A stretch of 64,000 bases of DNA from Phyllobacterium sp. YR531 (GTDB taxonomy: Bacteria; Pseudomonadota; Alphaproteobacteria; Rhizobiales; Rhizobiaceae). The notes beneath the pieces were generated by a model. The model was not told where the DNA came from. It saw nothing but the letters and a program-made list of their open reading frames with translations, and made no database searches. This document shows, piece by piece, positions 47,272 through 57,200 of the stretch (position 1 is the stretch's first letter; each line of letters starts with the position of its first letter). The stretch spans positions 62,001-126,000 of the forward strand of contig NZ_AKIZ01000040.1 in the NCBI RefSeq assembly GCF_000282595.1. Direction: 5' to 3'. The position numbers were made by a program, and so were the translations under genes.

Positions 47272-48231
47272 TCACTTGGGATGCCTGAGGCGGGGATTGG
47301 AAACAATCGCCACGATATCAGCAATGATATTCAGGCTGACATAGACAGCCGCGAAAATAAGCCCGCATGCCTGAACAACCGGCACATCGCGCTTGGCCAC
47401 ATGATCCACCAGATACTGACCCATACCGGGGTATACGAAGATCACCTCAACAACCACGACACCCACGACCAGAAATGCCAGATTGAGCATGACTACGTTG
47501 ACGATTGGCGCAATGGCATTCGGGAAAGCGTGACGGGTGATGATCTGCAACGGTGAAAGCCCCTTCAGCTCCGCTGTTTCGACATAGGCGGACTGCATGA
47601 CGTTGAGAATGGCCGCGCGGGTCATGCGCATCATATGTGCCAAAACGACGAGCGTCAGAACAGTGACGGGTAGAGCGATGGCGCTGAGCCTTTCACCCAG
47701 CGACATGCCTTCATAAACCGTAGAAACACTTGGAAACCATTGCAGACGAACGGCAACGAAATAGATCAACAGGTAGCCGGTAAAAAACTCCGGCAGCGAT
47801 GTTGAAGCCAGACCAAGACCGGAGATGAGTTTGTCCACGAAACCGTTGCGATAGCGAACTGCCAGCAATCCAAGGCCAATGGCCAGCGGGATGGAAACAA
47901 TTGCCGCCCAGAACGCCAGGAACAGGGTGTTCCAAAGCCTTCCTTTCAACGAGCTTGCTATATCCTGCCCGCTCGATAGAGCCGTTCCCAGATCGCCAGT
48001 CAATATGCCGCCAAGCCAATGAAGGTAGCGGATGTAGGCTGGATCATTCAGCCCCATGTCGCGCCGCAGGTTTTCAAGTGCCTGCGGTGTGGCGGACTGC
48101 CCTAGGATGGATTGCGCAACGTCTCCCGGCAGAATCTGCGTGCCGGCGAAAATCAGCACGGAAACTGCAAGGAGGAGAAGGATGCCCATCGCAATGCGTT
48201 GGGCAACCAGTTTAAGGACAGGCGTACTCAT
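47272..48231 (-). CDS. Peptide-type ABC transporter permease (DppB-like)
   Basis: A 319-residue permease with an N-terminal helix, a long periplasmic loop (with LPGDVAQSILGQSATPQ and LHWLGGILTGDLGTAL) and five further helices. EAA-like loop ETAELKGLSPLQIITRHAFPN is present. Pairs with the DppC-like protein and starts 13 bases after the binding protein stops. Confidence 0.9.
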   Translation of the reverse strand: MSTPVLKLVAQRIAMGILLLLAVSVLIFAGTQILPGDVAQSILGQSATPQALENLRRDMGLNDPAYIRYLHWLGGILTGDLGTALSSGQDIASSLKGRLWNTLFLAFWAAIVSIPLAIGLGLLAVRYRNGFVDKLISGLGLASTSLPEFFTGYLLIYFVAVRLQWFPSVSTVYEGMSLGERLSAIALPVTVLTLVVLAHMMRMTRAAILNVMQSAYVETAELKGLSPLQIITRHAFPNAIAPIVNVVMLNLAFLVVGVVVVEVIFVYPGMGQYLVDHVAKRDVPVVQACGLIFAAVYVSLNIIADIVAIVSNPRLRHPK

Positions 48232-48244
48232 CTGCCGGGCCCTA

Positions 48245-49834
48245 TCAGGCGTTCAGCCAGCAACGCGAAAGCGCGTAACCGCCACTCATCTCCTGATTGC
48301 CGTCCGCTACCCAACCACCAACCTTTGCACTCGTTGCATCAATGAAGTCGTTGAACATTGGAACAATAACACCGCCCTCGTCGCGAACGATGACAGACAT
48401 ATTGCGGTACATTGCCTTGCGCTTGGCCTCATCCAGTTCACCTCGTGCCGTGATCAGCAGCTTGTCGAACTTCTCGTTGAAGAACCGGGTATCATTCCAG
48501 TCGGCTGTCGACAGATAGGCTGTAGAATACATCTGGTCCTGTGTCGGACGACCGCCCCAATAGGATTCGGAGAATGGTTGCTTGTTCCACACCTCTGACC
48601 AGTATCCATCGCCCGGCTCGCGCTTGACCTCAATCGTAATGCCAGCCTTTGCTGCACTTTGCTGATAAAGCTGAGCTGCATCGACAGCGCCCGGAAAAGC
48701 GACGTCCGAGGTGCGAAGCAGTACCGGACCGTCGTGGCCAGACTTTTTGAAGTGGAAGGCGGCCTTGTCCGGATCATATGCACGCTGTTCGATATCGTCT
48801 GAGAACAGCGGATATGCCTTGTTGATCGGGAAATCGTTACCGACCGATCCATAGCCGCGCAGGATTTTCTGCACCATGTCTTCGCGGTTCATGGCGTATT
48901 TCAGCGCAAGCCGCAGGTCTACATTGTCAAATGGCGCCGTGTTGCAGTGAGCGATGAAGACATAATGTCCCTTACCTGCAACGTTTTGAATTGTAACGCC
49001 AGGTACGCGTTTGACCAGATCGACGATCTTTGGCTCAACACGGTTGATCATGTGCACCTGCCCTGACTGCAGGGCAGATGTACGGGCAGTCGCATCATTA
49101 ATAACGATAATCTCAATCTGCTCGGCATGGCCGCGCTTGTCGCCATTCCAGTAATTTGCGAACTTCGTACCAATATGACGAACACCTGGCTCATCGGTAA
49201 CGACCTTGTAGGGTCCGGTACCAATACCGGCCGTTGGTTTGTCTTTGCCACCGTTTGGCTGGATCATCAGGTGGTAATCATCCATCAGGAATGGCAAATC
49301 GGCATTCGCCTCCTTGAGTGTGAAAACAACCGTATCACCATCCTTCTTGACGCTGGCGATACCGCCCATCACGCCCAAGGCTCCGGACTTTGAATTCGCA
49401 TCGGAATGGCGTTCCATGGTCGCCACAACGTCGTCCGGCGTCATGTCCTTGCCATCATGAAACTGAACGCCCTTGCGGATCTTGAATGTCCAGACCTTGG
49501 CATCGTCAGACGAGCCCCACTCCTCGGCTAGCTTTGGCTGTAATGTACCGTCCGGCTGGATTTCAACAAGCTGTTCGCCCCATTGGCGCCCGAATTTGTA
49601 TGGAACCTGGCTTTGCCAAGTTGCGGGATCAAGACTGTCCGTAGAGGCGCCGCCCTGCATACCTGCTTTAAGCGTGCCACCCTTGACCGGACCTTCAGCC
49701 AAAGCTGCGCTGGTCAGAAGTGAATTGGCAAAAACTGTCGTAACGCCGAGAGCGGCAGCGCGGCCGAGAAAATCACGGCGAGAAAGCTTCCCGAGTGCGA
49801 CCCTGCGGCTGAGATAGTCGAGTTCATTAGACAT
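48245..49834 (-). CDS. Peptide-type ABC transporter substrate-binding protein
   Basis: A 529-residue SBP of family 5. The N-terminal signal contains the twin-arginine motif LSRRDFLGRAA, so it is probably exported folded by Tat. It carries no lipobox. First gene of the importer operon, which converges on the carnitine operon. The ligand may be a peptide, but neighbours suggest a carnitine ester or another betaine-like compound; that is a guess. Confidence 0.88.
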   Translation of the reverse strand: MSNELDYLSRRVALGKLSRRDFLGRAAALGVTTVFANSLLTSAALAEGPVKGGTLKAGMQGGASTDSLDPATWQSQVPYKFGRQWGEQLVEIQPDGTLQPKLAEEWGSSDDAKVWTFKIRKGVQFHDGKDMTPDDVVATMERHSDANSKSGALGVMGGIASVKKDGDTVVFTLKEANADLPFLMDDYHLMIQPNGGKDKPTAGIGTGPYKVVTDEPGVRHIGTKFANYWNGDKRGHAEQIEIIVINDATARTSALQSGQVHMINRVEPKIVDLVKRVPGVTIQNVAGKGHYVFIAHCNTAPFDNVDLRLALKYAMNREDMVQKILRGYGSVGNDFPINKAYPLFSDDIEQRAYDPDKAAFHFKKSGHDGPVLLRTSDVAFPGAVDAAQLYQQSAAKAGITIEVKREPGDGYWSEVWNKQPFSESYWGGRPTQDQMYSTAYLSTADWNDTRFFNEKFDKLLITARGELDEAKRKAMYRNMSVIVRDEGGVIVPMFNDFIDATSAKVGGWVADGNQEMSGGYALSRCWLNA

Positions 49835-49955
49835 TTGAATTCCCCTTCTTGTTATCTGGGACGCTTTGCGTCCTTCGGTTTTCTCTAATTATGCGACCTG
49901 ATATTGAAAAATTACAACCTTTAGATGCACTCTCCGATGAAGATGCTGAGCAAAT

Positions 49956-51959
49956 TCATATGAATTTCCGATCAATCGTTTCAGCAAAATCACGCTCGAA
50001 TACGACATTGTCGTTCTCATATGCTTCGATACGGCCCGTGAGATAAAACTTGTGCTTGTCCGAATGCATGCTTGTGAACGTCTCCGTTCTGATACGCCAA
50101 TTGTCACGCCCCGAAATCTCTGTCCAATGGGTTTCACCCCGCGCAGACAATGGATCATCCGCCTCGATCTCCCAGCGCTCGCGCGCCACACCGCCATGTA
50201 TCAGGCCATGCTCCTTGTCACACGCCTCGCCAAAATCATCTTCAATCAGCAGCGTAACTTTGCCGGTAACCTGATCGTGAAGAATCGAGCGGCTGTTGGC
50301 GCTTTTGCGCAAGGTTTCCAGTTGCCAAGGCGAAGCCGCTTCGGGCTCGGCGAATGTCCATTCGTCACCAACCGCCAATGCCCGTGAAGGAATAGCTATT
50401 TTCCCCGCTTGAACAATCAGGTGTACATGCTCTGGAGACGGCCAGACCATCGGCCAGTAGGAGGACGATATGGCAACACGCAGAGTATGCCCTTCAGGTA
50501 TGCGGTAGGCGATGTCGTCAAGCTTAAAGGTTACTTCATAGCTCCTGCCCGGTTCCAACGCTTCCGGATCGGCATGACTGTTGCGATGGCAAAGATTGAA
50601 CACACCGTAGGTGATGCGAGTAGACGCACCGTCCGGGTGTACATCGCAAAGTCGCACGGCGACCATTGCCACAGGTTTGTCGCTGGTCACAGAGAGCGTA
50701 ATTTCAGGTGCACCGACAATATCGACAGTCTTTTCGAGAACGGTGTCATAGCATATGGAAAGCGCATCATCTCTGCGCTGATCACCGGGCATTTCAGGCC
50801 CAAGCCAGATCGCGCAATACTCACCGCTCATCATCCCGCAATCCTGCGGCGAAGAAACAAGATGCGAAAACGCATCCGCAGGCTGTGCAGACAGGCTTTT
50901 ATCGGCTCGCAGATAAAAATGCTCGGCTCCAATGGTTTGTGAAGGCCATTCGCCTTCTGCAATCCACCTGCCAGCCCGTTCCGTGTACCAGCTTTTGGGC
51001 CGCACAGAATCCATCAAATAAGCTCGATATGCAGGATCGTCTTCAACGCCAGTATCAACGCCCTTCAGCCATTGATCCCACCAGCGAAGCGCTTCCTGAA
51101 GAAAACCGATACGTGGTCCGGGAACGGCAAAATGCGGATACTTATGCACCCACGGCCCAACAATTCCTTTTACCGGCGCTGTAATTCCCGTCATCAGTCT
51201 GGAGACCGCATTCTTGTAAGCGTCACCCCATCCACCGATGGCGAGCGTCGCAGCTTTGATTTTCGAAAAATCCTCGCATACAGAACCGCGCTGCCAATAG
51301 GCATCGCGTGTTTGGTGGCTGAGCCATATCGCAGGCAAAAATGGCTCGCTATCGAGACGGTCAAGCCACATGTCGCGCCATTTGCCGCCGACCAATGCGG
51401 GATCAGGAGCGCGCGACGAATATGAAAGCATTGTTGCGCCCCAGCCCAAATTCTCATTGAGCAACAACCCGCCCTTATAGTGAATATCGTCGGCGTAACG
51501 ATCATCGGTCGAGCAGAGCGTAATAATTGCCTTGAGCGCATCAGGCTGCATTGCGGCCACTTGTAGCGAGTTAAAACCGCCCCACGATATGCCCATCATG
51601 CCAACTTTTCCGGTCGACCATGATTGTGCAGCGATCCAATTGATCACGTCGCAAGCATCTTGCAATTCCTGCTCGGAATACTCGTCTTCCATCAGACCTT
51701 CGGAATCGCCATTGCCACGCATATCGACACGCAGACAGGCATAGCCGTGTCCGGCAAAGTACGGATGGGTCAGATTATCGCGTGCCGTGGTGCCATCGCG
51801 CTTGCGATAGGGTAAAAACTCAAGAATGGCTGGTACGGGATTTTCATTTGCATTCTCGGGCATCCAGACACGCGCCGAAAGGCGGCAGCCGTCAGGCATG
51901 ACAACGCCCATATCGGCTTGCTCTGTGATCTTATGCGGGAAAGTTTCGACCGTTCGCAT
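49956..51959 (-). CDS. CocE/NonD family hydrolase
   Basis: A 667-residue hydrolase of the X-Pro dipeptidyl-peptidase (S15)/cocaine esterase family. The nucleophile is Ser125 (GISWGG), followed by a helical cap region and a C-terminal jelly-roll (about 400-560). The catalytic histidine is probably in VHKYPHFAVPG. Cytoplasmic, no signal. It would cleave an ester or amide of an amino acid. It is the last gene of the operon encoding a polar amino-acid importer, although a gap of about 195 bases precedes it. ATG at 51959 is favoured by AAAGGTGG before it. Confidence 0.85.
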   Translation of the reverse strand: MRTVETFPHKITEQADMGVVMPDGCRLSARVWMPENANENPVPAILEFLPYRKRDGTTARDNLTHPYFAGHGYACLRVDMRGNGDSEGLMEDEYSEQELQDACDVINWIAAQSWSTGKVGMMGISWGGFNSLQVAAMQPDALKAIITLCSTDDRYADDIHYKGGLLLNENLGWGATMLSYSSRAPDPALVGGKWRDMWLDRLDSEPFLPAIWLSHQTRDAYWQRGSVCEDFSKIKAATLAIGGWGDAYKNAVSRLMTGITAPVKGIVGPWVHKYPHFAVPGPRIGFLQEALRWWDQWLKGVDTGVEDDPAYRAYLMDSVRPKSWYTERAGRWIAEGEWPSQTIGAEHFYLRADKSLSAQPADAFSHLVSSPQDCGMMSGEYCAIWLGPEMPGDQRRDDALSICYDTVLEKTVDIVGAPEITLSVTSDKPVAMVAVRLCDVHPDGASTRITYGVFNLCHRNSHADPEALEPGRSYEVTFKLDDIAYRIPEGHTLRVAISSSYWPMVWPSPEHVHLIVQAGKIAIPSRALAVGDEWTFAEPEAASPWQLETLRKSANSRSILHDQVTGKVTLLIEDDFGEACDKEHGLIHGGVARERWEIEADDPLSARGETHWTEISGRDNWRIRTETFTSMHSDKHKFYLTGRIEAYENDNVVFERDFAETIDRKFI

Positions 51960-52154
51960 TACCACCTTTCGCCCTCACATGGAGACGAAAACGGGTGATG
52001 CACGCCGGACCGAGAGCCAACGAAAATTACAATCCCATTTTCTCGTCTTTGCGAGGCGTTTTCTTATGCCCGCACTATGCGCATTTGCCCGTCGCAACAG
52101 AGCAAACACTTGCGACAAAATTCCCGCCATTTGCGCCAAACGCTATTATGCACA

Positions 52155-53006
52155 TCAACCCAAGCGAGAAGGGATCAATTTCTCTACACGCCTGAAGAGA
52201 AAGACAATTATCCCGGTGATAATGAGATAGCCGGCAGCCAGCAGCAACAAGGGTTCATAGGTGATGAACGTATCTTGCCGAACCCTCGAAGCTACCGAAT
52301 AAAGATCGACCACAGTGATAGTTGCCACAAGCGGCGTCGACTTGAGCTGCAGTACCGCTTCACCTGCCAGTGTCGGCAGGGCGCGATGAATGGCTTGAGG
52401 AAGCCAGATGCGCCGCAGGATCGTGAAACGCCGCATTCCAAAGGCACGCGCTGACTCCAGTTGACCTTTGGGCACACCAGCAAATGCACCACGCATGACT
52501 TCGCCTTCATAACCGGCATAAGACAACGTTAATGCAAGCACCGCATAGGGCCATGCCTGCCGCAGATATGGCCAAAGTTCTGATCCGCGTATCCACGGAT
52601 ATTGCGGAAAAAGTGAACCAAGCCCGTAGTAAAGCAGCCAAAGCTGCAGGAGCAGTGGCGTTCCCCGAATAATTGTACAGAACCAGCGTGCCGGAACAGC
52701 GAGAATGGCTGGACCCGCAGCTTGTGCCAGCCCGAGAGGAACCGCCAATAGAAAACCGAGAAAGACGGTTATGCAGAGAATCCAGATTGTTCGCCAAAGC
52801 CCCTGTAGAATAAGCCCGCTATAATTGGGCAACCAATCCCAGCGCAGGAAAAATATCGCCGATGCGACAAGCGCCACCCCTATCAACATCAAGATAATGC
52901 GATGTGGCTGCGTCCACTCATTCTTCCGGTCTGGATCAGCATCCTTATGGATAGGAAACGTTTCAAGCGGTACTTCGATTTCAGTATCAGCGATGAGGTT
53001 TGACAC
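52155..53006 (-). CDS. Polar amino-acid ABC transporter permease
   Basis: A 283-residue HisM/ArtM-type permease. A hydrophilic N-terminus of about 40 residues precedes the first helix; a helix-rich core and the EAA loop follow (ESARAFGMRRFTILRRIWLPQA). A GTG at 53006 is the start: the stop of the upstream permease is TAG, immediately overlapping (TAGTG), and GGGAGG lies seven bases before it. Confidence 0.88.
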   Translation of the reverse strand: MSNLIADTEIEVPLETFPIHKDADPDRKNEWTQPHRIILMLIGVALVASAIFFLRWDWLPNYSGLILQGLWRTIWILCITVFLGFLLAVPLGLAQAAGPAILAVPARWFCTIIRGTPLLLQLWLLYYGLGSLFPQYPWIRGSELWPYLRQAWPYAVLALTLSYAGYEGEVMRGAFAGVPKGQLESARAFGMRRFTILRRIWLPQAIHRALPTLAGEAVLQLKSTPLVATITVVDLYSVASRVRQDTFITYEPLLLLAAGYLIITGIIVFLFRRVEKLIPSRLG

Positions 53007-53758
53007 TATCTCGCCTCCCTGACGGACGGCATACCTCGCCTCGCCCACTTCTCAATTCGCCCCACAATGACGTTGGAGAAAAGCGTAATGAGTAAATAGA
53101 GCAAACCAGCTGCCATAAAAAACAGGAAATAAGCTTTGGTTGTTCCCGCCGCTTGTCGCGTTTCCAGCGTCAATTCGCTGAACCCCACAACTGCCAGCAA
53201 CGCTGTATCCTTCGTCGCAATCAACCAAAGATTGGCAAGCCCAGGCAATGCGTAAGGTAGCATGGAGGGAAGCGTTATTCGCCGCATCATTAATGTTGGG
53301 GACATGCCATAGGCGCGCGCCGCTTCCACCTCACCTTGCGGAATTGCTTTGATGGCACCGCGCAAGACTTCTGTAGCATAGGCGCCTTGCACAAAACCGA
53401 GGACGACAATGCCTGCAACCAGACCGCTAATATCGATACGCTGATATCCTGAAGCCTCCAGAATGCGATTGATCAAATCTGTACCTGCATAATAGAGCAG
53501 CAGGATCAAGACGAGTTCCGGTACGGCCCGCACAATCGTCGTATAAATACCGGCCAAATCTCGCACGAGGGGAGAGCCATAAAGCTTGCCATAGGCACCC
53601 AGTGTCCCGATGATCAAACCCATACCGAAAGCACCCAGTGCGATCTGCAAGGAATGCATGAGACCACGCAGCAGATTGCCACCCCAGCCAGGCGGGCTTG
53701 GCGACAGCAAGACCAGCATCTGCGATAGTGCTTCAGGGATAATCGATCCGTCGGCCAA
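53006..53758 (-). CDS. Polar amino-acid ABC transporter permease
   Basis: A 250-residue HisQ/ArtQ-type permease with five helices and an EAA loop (EAARAYGMSPTLMMRRITLPS). The likely start is TTG at 53758, preceded by GAGG; the next ATG is twelve codons in. It forms a heterodimer with the following permease. Arginine, lysine, histidine or opine-like ligands are usual for this type. Confidence 0.88.
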   Translation of the reverse strand: MADGSIIPEALSQMLVLLSPSPPGWGGNLLRGLMHSLQIALGAFGMGLIIGTLGAYGKLYGSPLVRDLAGIYTTIVRAVPELVLILLLYYAGTDLINRILEASGYQRIDISGLVAGIVVLGFVQGAYATEVLRGAIKAIPQGEVEAARAYGMSPTLMMRRITLPSMLPYALPGLANLWLIATKDTALLAVVGFSELTLETRQAAGTTKAYFLFFMAAGLLYLLITLFSNVIVGRIEKWARRGMPSVREAR

Positions 53759-53849
53759 GCCGTCCTCGATTCAGCGCTGTCGCGCAATTTTTGTAAGAAG
53801 GAAATCCCGGGCGGATTAAGCGGATTAAACCGCCCGGAAAATTGCGTCG

Positions 53850-54629
53850 TTAGCCGCCATACATATCGAAGTTGAAATATTTCTTTGAAATTTCGTCATA
53901 CTTGCCGTTGGCACGAATACCCTTGATTGCGGCATTCATTTTATCCTTGAGGCCGGTATCACCTTTACGCAGACCAACACCAACGCCCGGCCCCAACACC
54001 TCAAGGTCGTCCGCAACTTTGCCTTTGATCTCGCAACACGCTTTGCCTGCATCGGTTGCGGCAAAAGTTTCGAGTGCCAAAGCATCGGCTTGCGTGGCGT
54101 CAATGCGTCCGGCTGCAAGATCCTGATTAGCCTCGTCCTGAGTCTGGTATTCCTTGATCTCAGCTGCCGTGCCGGCGAAATGCTTTTTCACATAGACCTG
54201 GTGTACAGTCGAAACCTGTACGCCGATAATTTTGCCCTTCAATCCTTCCGGCGTTGGCTCCATCTTGACGTCTTTGGAGCCAAGAATGACTGTTGGTGTG
54301 TTGTAATATTTGTCGGAGAAATCGATCGTCTTTTCGCGCTCTGCTGTAATGGACATGGAAGCAGTGATTATATCGATCTTCTTTGTGGTCAGTGCCGGGA
54401 TAATTCCATCCCAAGACACCGGCGTGATGACGCAATCAAGCTTGGCTTCTGCACAAAGCGCCATGGCAATATCGACCTCCCAGCCTTGCCATTTGCCCGA
54501 TGCATCAGGAGAGGCAAAAGGCGGATAAGGTTCTGCTGCAATCCCAACTTTGATTGTCTCGGCGTTCGCCATGCCGAGTCCGGCCAGCACTACAAAAGCT
54601 GCGACCGTTGATTTCAGTAATGTCTTCAT
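53850..54629 (-). CDS. Polar amino-acid ABC transporter substrate-binding protein
   Basis: A 259-residue periplasmic protein with a Sec signal peptide (cleaved after MANA, near residue 23) and the SBP family 3 fold of HisJ/ArgT: KVGIAAEPYPPFAS, GWEVDIAMALC, DIITASMSITAEREKTIDFS. These acidic residues near the ligand suit cationic amino acids. The last of three adjacent ATGs follows GGAG and is chosen as the start. Divergent with the next operon through the ATPase gene. Confidence 0.9.
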   Translation of the reverse strand: MKTLLKSTVAAFVVLAGLGMANAETIKVGIAAEPYPPFASPDASGKWQGWEVDIAMALCAEAKLDCVITPVSWDGIIPALTTKKIDIITASMSITAEREKTIDFSDKYYNTPTVILGSKDVKMEPTPEGLKGKIIGVQVSTVHQVYVKKHFAGTAAEIKEYQTQDEANQDLAAGRIDATQADALALETFAATDAGKACCEIKGKVADDLEVLGPGVGVGLRKGDTGLKDKMNAAIKGIRANGKYDEISKKYFNFDMYGG

Positions 54630-54684
54630 CATCATCTCCACTCTTGCTGTTCCCCGGGATTATTTCCCGTATTATTTATTCCGT

Positions 54685-55503
54685 TTATGAAACTGTTCGG
54701 ATAAACTGTTTTAAACGTTCAGATTTTGGCGACCCGAACAATTCCTCTGGCGGACCTTCCTCTTCAACGATACCGTTGTGCAGGTACATCACATGACTTG
54801 CCACTTCGCGTGCAAACTTCATCTCATGCGTCACAAGCAGCATGGTTCGACCTTCTTTCGCCAGGTCGGCAATGACCTTCAAAACCTCTCCCACCAGTTC
54901 AGGATCAAGCGCTGAGGTTGGCTCGTCGAACAACATCACGCGCGGCTGTATCGCCAATGCGCGAGCGATGGCACCGCGCTGCTGTTGTCCACCGGAAAGA
55001 TAGGCCGGATAAACGTCACGCTTGGCAGATAGACCTACGCGCTCAAGAAGTTGTTCGCCAATAGCAATTGCTGCATCCCGTTTCATACCCAGCACATGCA
55101 CGGGAACTTCAATGACATTCTGCAGCAGGGTCATATGCTGCCAGAGATTGAAATTCTGAAAAACCATACCGAGACGGCTACGTATACGTTCAATCTGGCG
55201 GCGATTGGCTGGATATTGCCCACCAGCACCATCGCTCACCATTTCAATGTCTTCGCCATTGATACGAATGACACCGCTGGTCGGGTTTTCAAGAAAATTT
55301 ATGCAACGCAGGAAGGTGGACTTGCCGGAACCGCTGCCACCGATAAGGGCAACAACATCACCATCTCTGGCAGTCAGAGACACACCTTTCAGGACTTCAA
55401 GCGCACCAAAGCGCTTATGTAAATTCCACACATGGATGGCTTCAGCCTGTTCGGCCGTCTGCGGTTGGAGCGGGTTAATTGAAACCGCATCGCTCCCCAT
55501 CAT
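54685..55503 (-). CDS. Polar amino-acid ABC transporter ATPase
   Basis: A 272-residue HisP/GlnQ-type ATPase: Walker [11 protein letters not shown] (near residue 57), Q loop VFQNFNLW, signature [16 protein letters not shown], Walker [15 protein letters not shown]. First gene of the importer operon. Its start is uncertain: a GTG at 55509 is in frame. Divergent from the dimethylargininase-like gene. Confidence 0.9.
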   Translation of the reverse strand: MMGSDAVSINPLQPQTAEQAEAIHVWNLHKRFGALEVLKGVSLTARDGDVVALIGGSGSGKSTFLRCINFLENPTSGVIRINGEDIEMVSDGAGGQYPANRRQIERIRSRLGMVFQNFNLWQHMTLLQNVIEVPVHVLGMKRDAAIAIGEQLLERVGLSAKRDVYPAYLSGGQQQRGAIARALAIQPRVMLFDEPTSALDPELVGEVLKVIADLAKEGRTMLLVTHEMKFAREVASHVMYLHNGIVEEEGPPEELFGSPKSERLKQFIRTVS

Positions 55504-55611
55504 ACGCACATTCCCATTCGTCCAAGCTGTGCACGATTACTCATGACAATTCTGATCCGCCTCTTTTGTCAGCACAGGTCTCATTTGCCTGAATTAACCG
55601 CATCACACCAC

Positions 55612-55639
55612 TTGCGCTCTAATTATGCAAGCGTATAAA
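55612..55639 (+). promoter_or_regulatory. Possible promoter and operator of the dimethylargininase-like operon
   Basis: TTGCGC (55612-55617) and TATAAA (55634-55639) are 16 bases apart, about 35 bases before the start codon at 55675. An inverted repeat, CTTGC (55611-55615) and GCAAG (55627-55631), lies over the spacer, which would suit the TetR-type repressor in the same operon. Both are weak single-copy signals. Confidence 0.4.
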
Positions 55640-55674
55640 TACTTGCAGTAGCAATTTTTTGAGAGCATTCCGCG

Positions 55675-56547
55675 ATGAGCGCATTCGGTTCCCAATCCAT
55701 GGCCCTCCCTCTGAAGCGCGTCATCATGCGCATGCCTGATCGCGTCATGGCTGGCGCAGAGCGTGATGTATGGCACTATGGTCCTCAATTCGATCCGCGC
55801 AAGGCGTCTGAACAGCATAGTGTGTTTGCTGATCTCGTTGCAAAATCAGGTGCCGATATCACCTGGATACGCGATGGCAATGATGGCCTTTCAGACTCGA
55901 TATTCACCCATGACCCGTCACTCGTAACTGATAAAGGCGCGGTCCTCCTGCGCATGGGTAAAAGTCTCCGGCTTGATGAGCCCGATCTGCATGAGGAAAC
56001 CTATCGTGAGATGGATGTGCCGATTCTTGGCCGTATTGAAGCGCCCGGTACTGTAGAAGGCGGCGACTGTGTATGGGTAGATAGCAAAACGCTGGCCGTT
56101 GGACGCGGCGTTCGCACCAATCAGTCCGGCATTGAGCAGTTGGGCGCAATCCTTAGCCCCCTCGGCATCACAGTTCTCGGTTTCGATCTGCCACTCTGGC
56201 AAGGCGAAGAGGCTTGCCTGCACTTGATGTCTATTATTTCGCCGCTCGCCGAAGACCTCGCGCTTGTTCACCTACCGCTTTTGCCTGCGGCCTTCTATCA
56301 ACTTTTGAAAGAACGTGGTGTCAGGCTGGTTGTAGCTCCGGAAGAAGAGTTTGCTTCGAGTAACGGCCTTAATCTCAATGTTCTACCAACAGCACCTTAT
56401 GAAGTGATCGCTGTTGCCGGTTTCGAAAAAACCAAAGCGGCCATGGAAGCTGCGGGTTGCACGGTTACAACATTCGATGCCGATGCCCTATGCATCGCCT
56501 GCGAAGGTGGCCCAACCTGCCTTACCCGACCTGTCTGGCGCCAATGA
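55675..56547 (+). CDS. Dimethylargininase (DDAH)-like amidinohydrolase
   Basis: A 290-residue enzyme of the guanidino-modifying superfamily. FTHDPS (residues 77-82), VEGGD (127-131), His183 (CLHLMSI) and the nucleophile Cys282 (GGPTCLTRP) make up the active site. DDAH hydrolyses asymmetric dimethylarginine or monomethylarginine to citrulline and (di)methylamine. The family also includes ornithine- and agmatine-type hydrolases, so the substrate could be arginine-related but different. First gene of an operon in which each gene overlaps the next by four bases. Confidence 0.82.
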   Translation: MSAFGSQSMALPLKRVIMRMPDRVMAGAERDVWHYGPQFDPRKASEQHSVFADLVAKSGADITWIRDGNDGLSDSIFTHDPSLVTDKGAVLLRMGKSLRLDEPDLHEETYREMDVPILGRIEAPGTVEGGDCVWVDSKTLAVGRGVRTNQSGIEQLGAILSPLGITVLGFDLPLWQGEEACLHLMSIISPLAEDLALVHLPLLPAAFYQLLKERGVRLVVAPEEEFASSNGLNLNVLPTAPYEVIAVAGFEKTKAAMEAAGCTVTTFDADALCIACEGGPTCLTRPVWRQ

Positions 56548-57200
56548 AAACACAAACCGCCACCCGTAAGAGCTTTCGCCGCGAAGGTGAAGACAAGCGC
56601 CGTGAAGATTTAATCGCGGCAACTCTTCAATGTGTGGCGGAACGTGGTCTTGCCGGGGCAACGGTACGCGAAATTGCATTGCGCGCTGACGTCACTCCGG
56701 GTCTGATACGTTATTATTTCCCCGCCAAGGATGATTTGATTGGAGCCGCTTATCGTGCCGTCATGAACCGCATGACAGTTCAGGCAAGCGACGCGCTGGA
56801 GAATGCTGATTCTGATCCTCGTGCCCGTCTCAGTGCTTTTGTCACCGCCAATCTTGGCGCGCCCATTATGGACCCGCATAATCTTTCGCTTTGGGCTGGT
56901 TTCATAGGTCTCGTACATGCGGACCCCTCAATGGCAGCGGCACACCGTGACGGCTATCTGGGGTTCCGCGATGAACTCGAAGCTTTAATCCGTGACGCTT
57001 TGCTAGCTGCTTTCAAGCCCGCCGAAAAATCTGTCACCCGCCGTCATGCTATAGCCATCAACGCCATTATCGATGGATTGTGGCTGGAAGGCTGCTTGGC
57101 CGGTGATATTTTTGCTGATGGGGAGTTGGCTGAAACGGGCATTGCCGCTATCGAGGCGGTTCTTGGAGTTTCTCTTGCAATTGAAGGAGGCGCGAAATGA
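56544..57200 (+). CDS. TetR family regulator, BetI-like
   Basis: A 218-residue TetR protein. Helix-turn-helix at residues 15-65 (VAERGLAGATVREIALRADV, TPGLIRYYFPAKDDL). The C-terminal domain resembles BetI. It starts inside the end of the upstream gene (ATGA overlap) and overlaps the next gene, so it is part of the operon it presumably represses. Confidence 0.88.
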   Translation: MKTQTATRKSFRREGEDKRREDLIAATLQCVAERGLAGATVREIALRADVTPGLIRYYFPAKDDLIGAAYRAVMNRMTVQASDALENADSDPRARLSAFVTANLGAPIMDPHNLSLWAGFIGLVHADPSMAAAHRDGYLGFRDELEALIRDALLAAFKPAEKSVTRRHAIAINAIIDGLWLEGCLAGDIFADGELAETGIAAIEAVLGVSLAIEGGAK

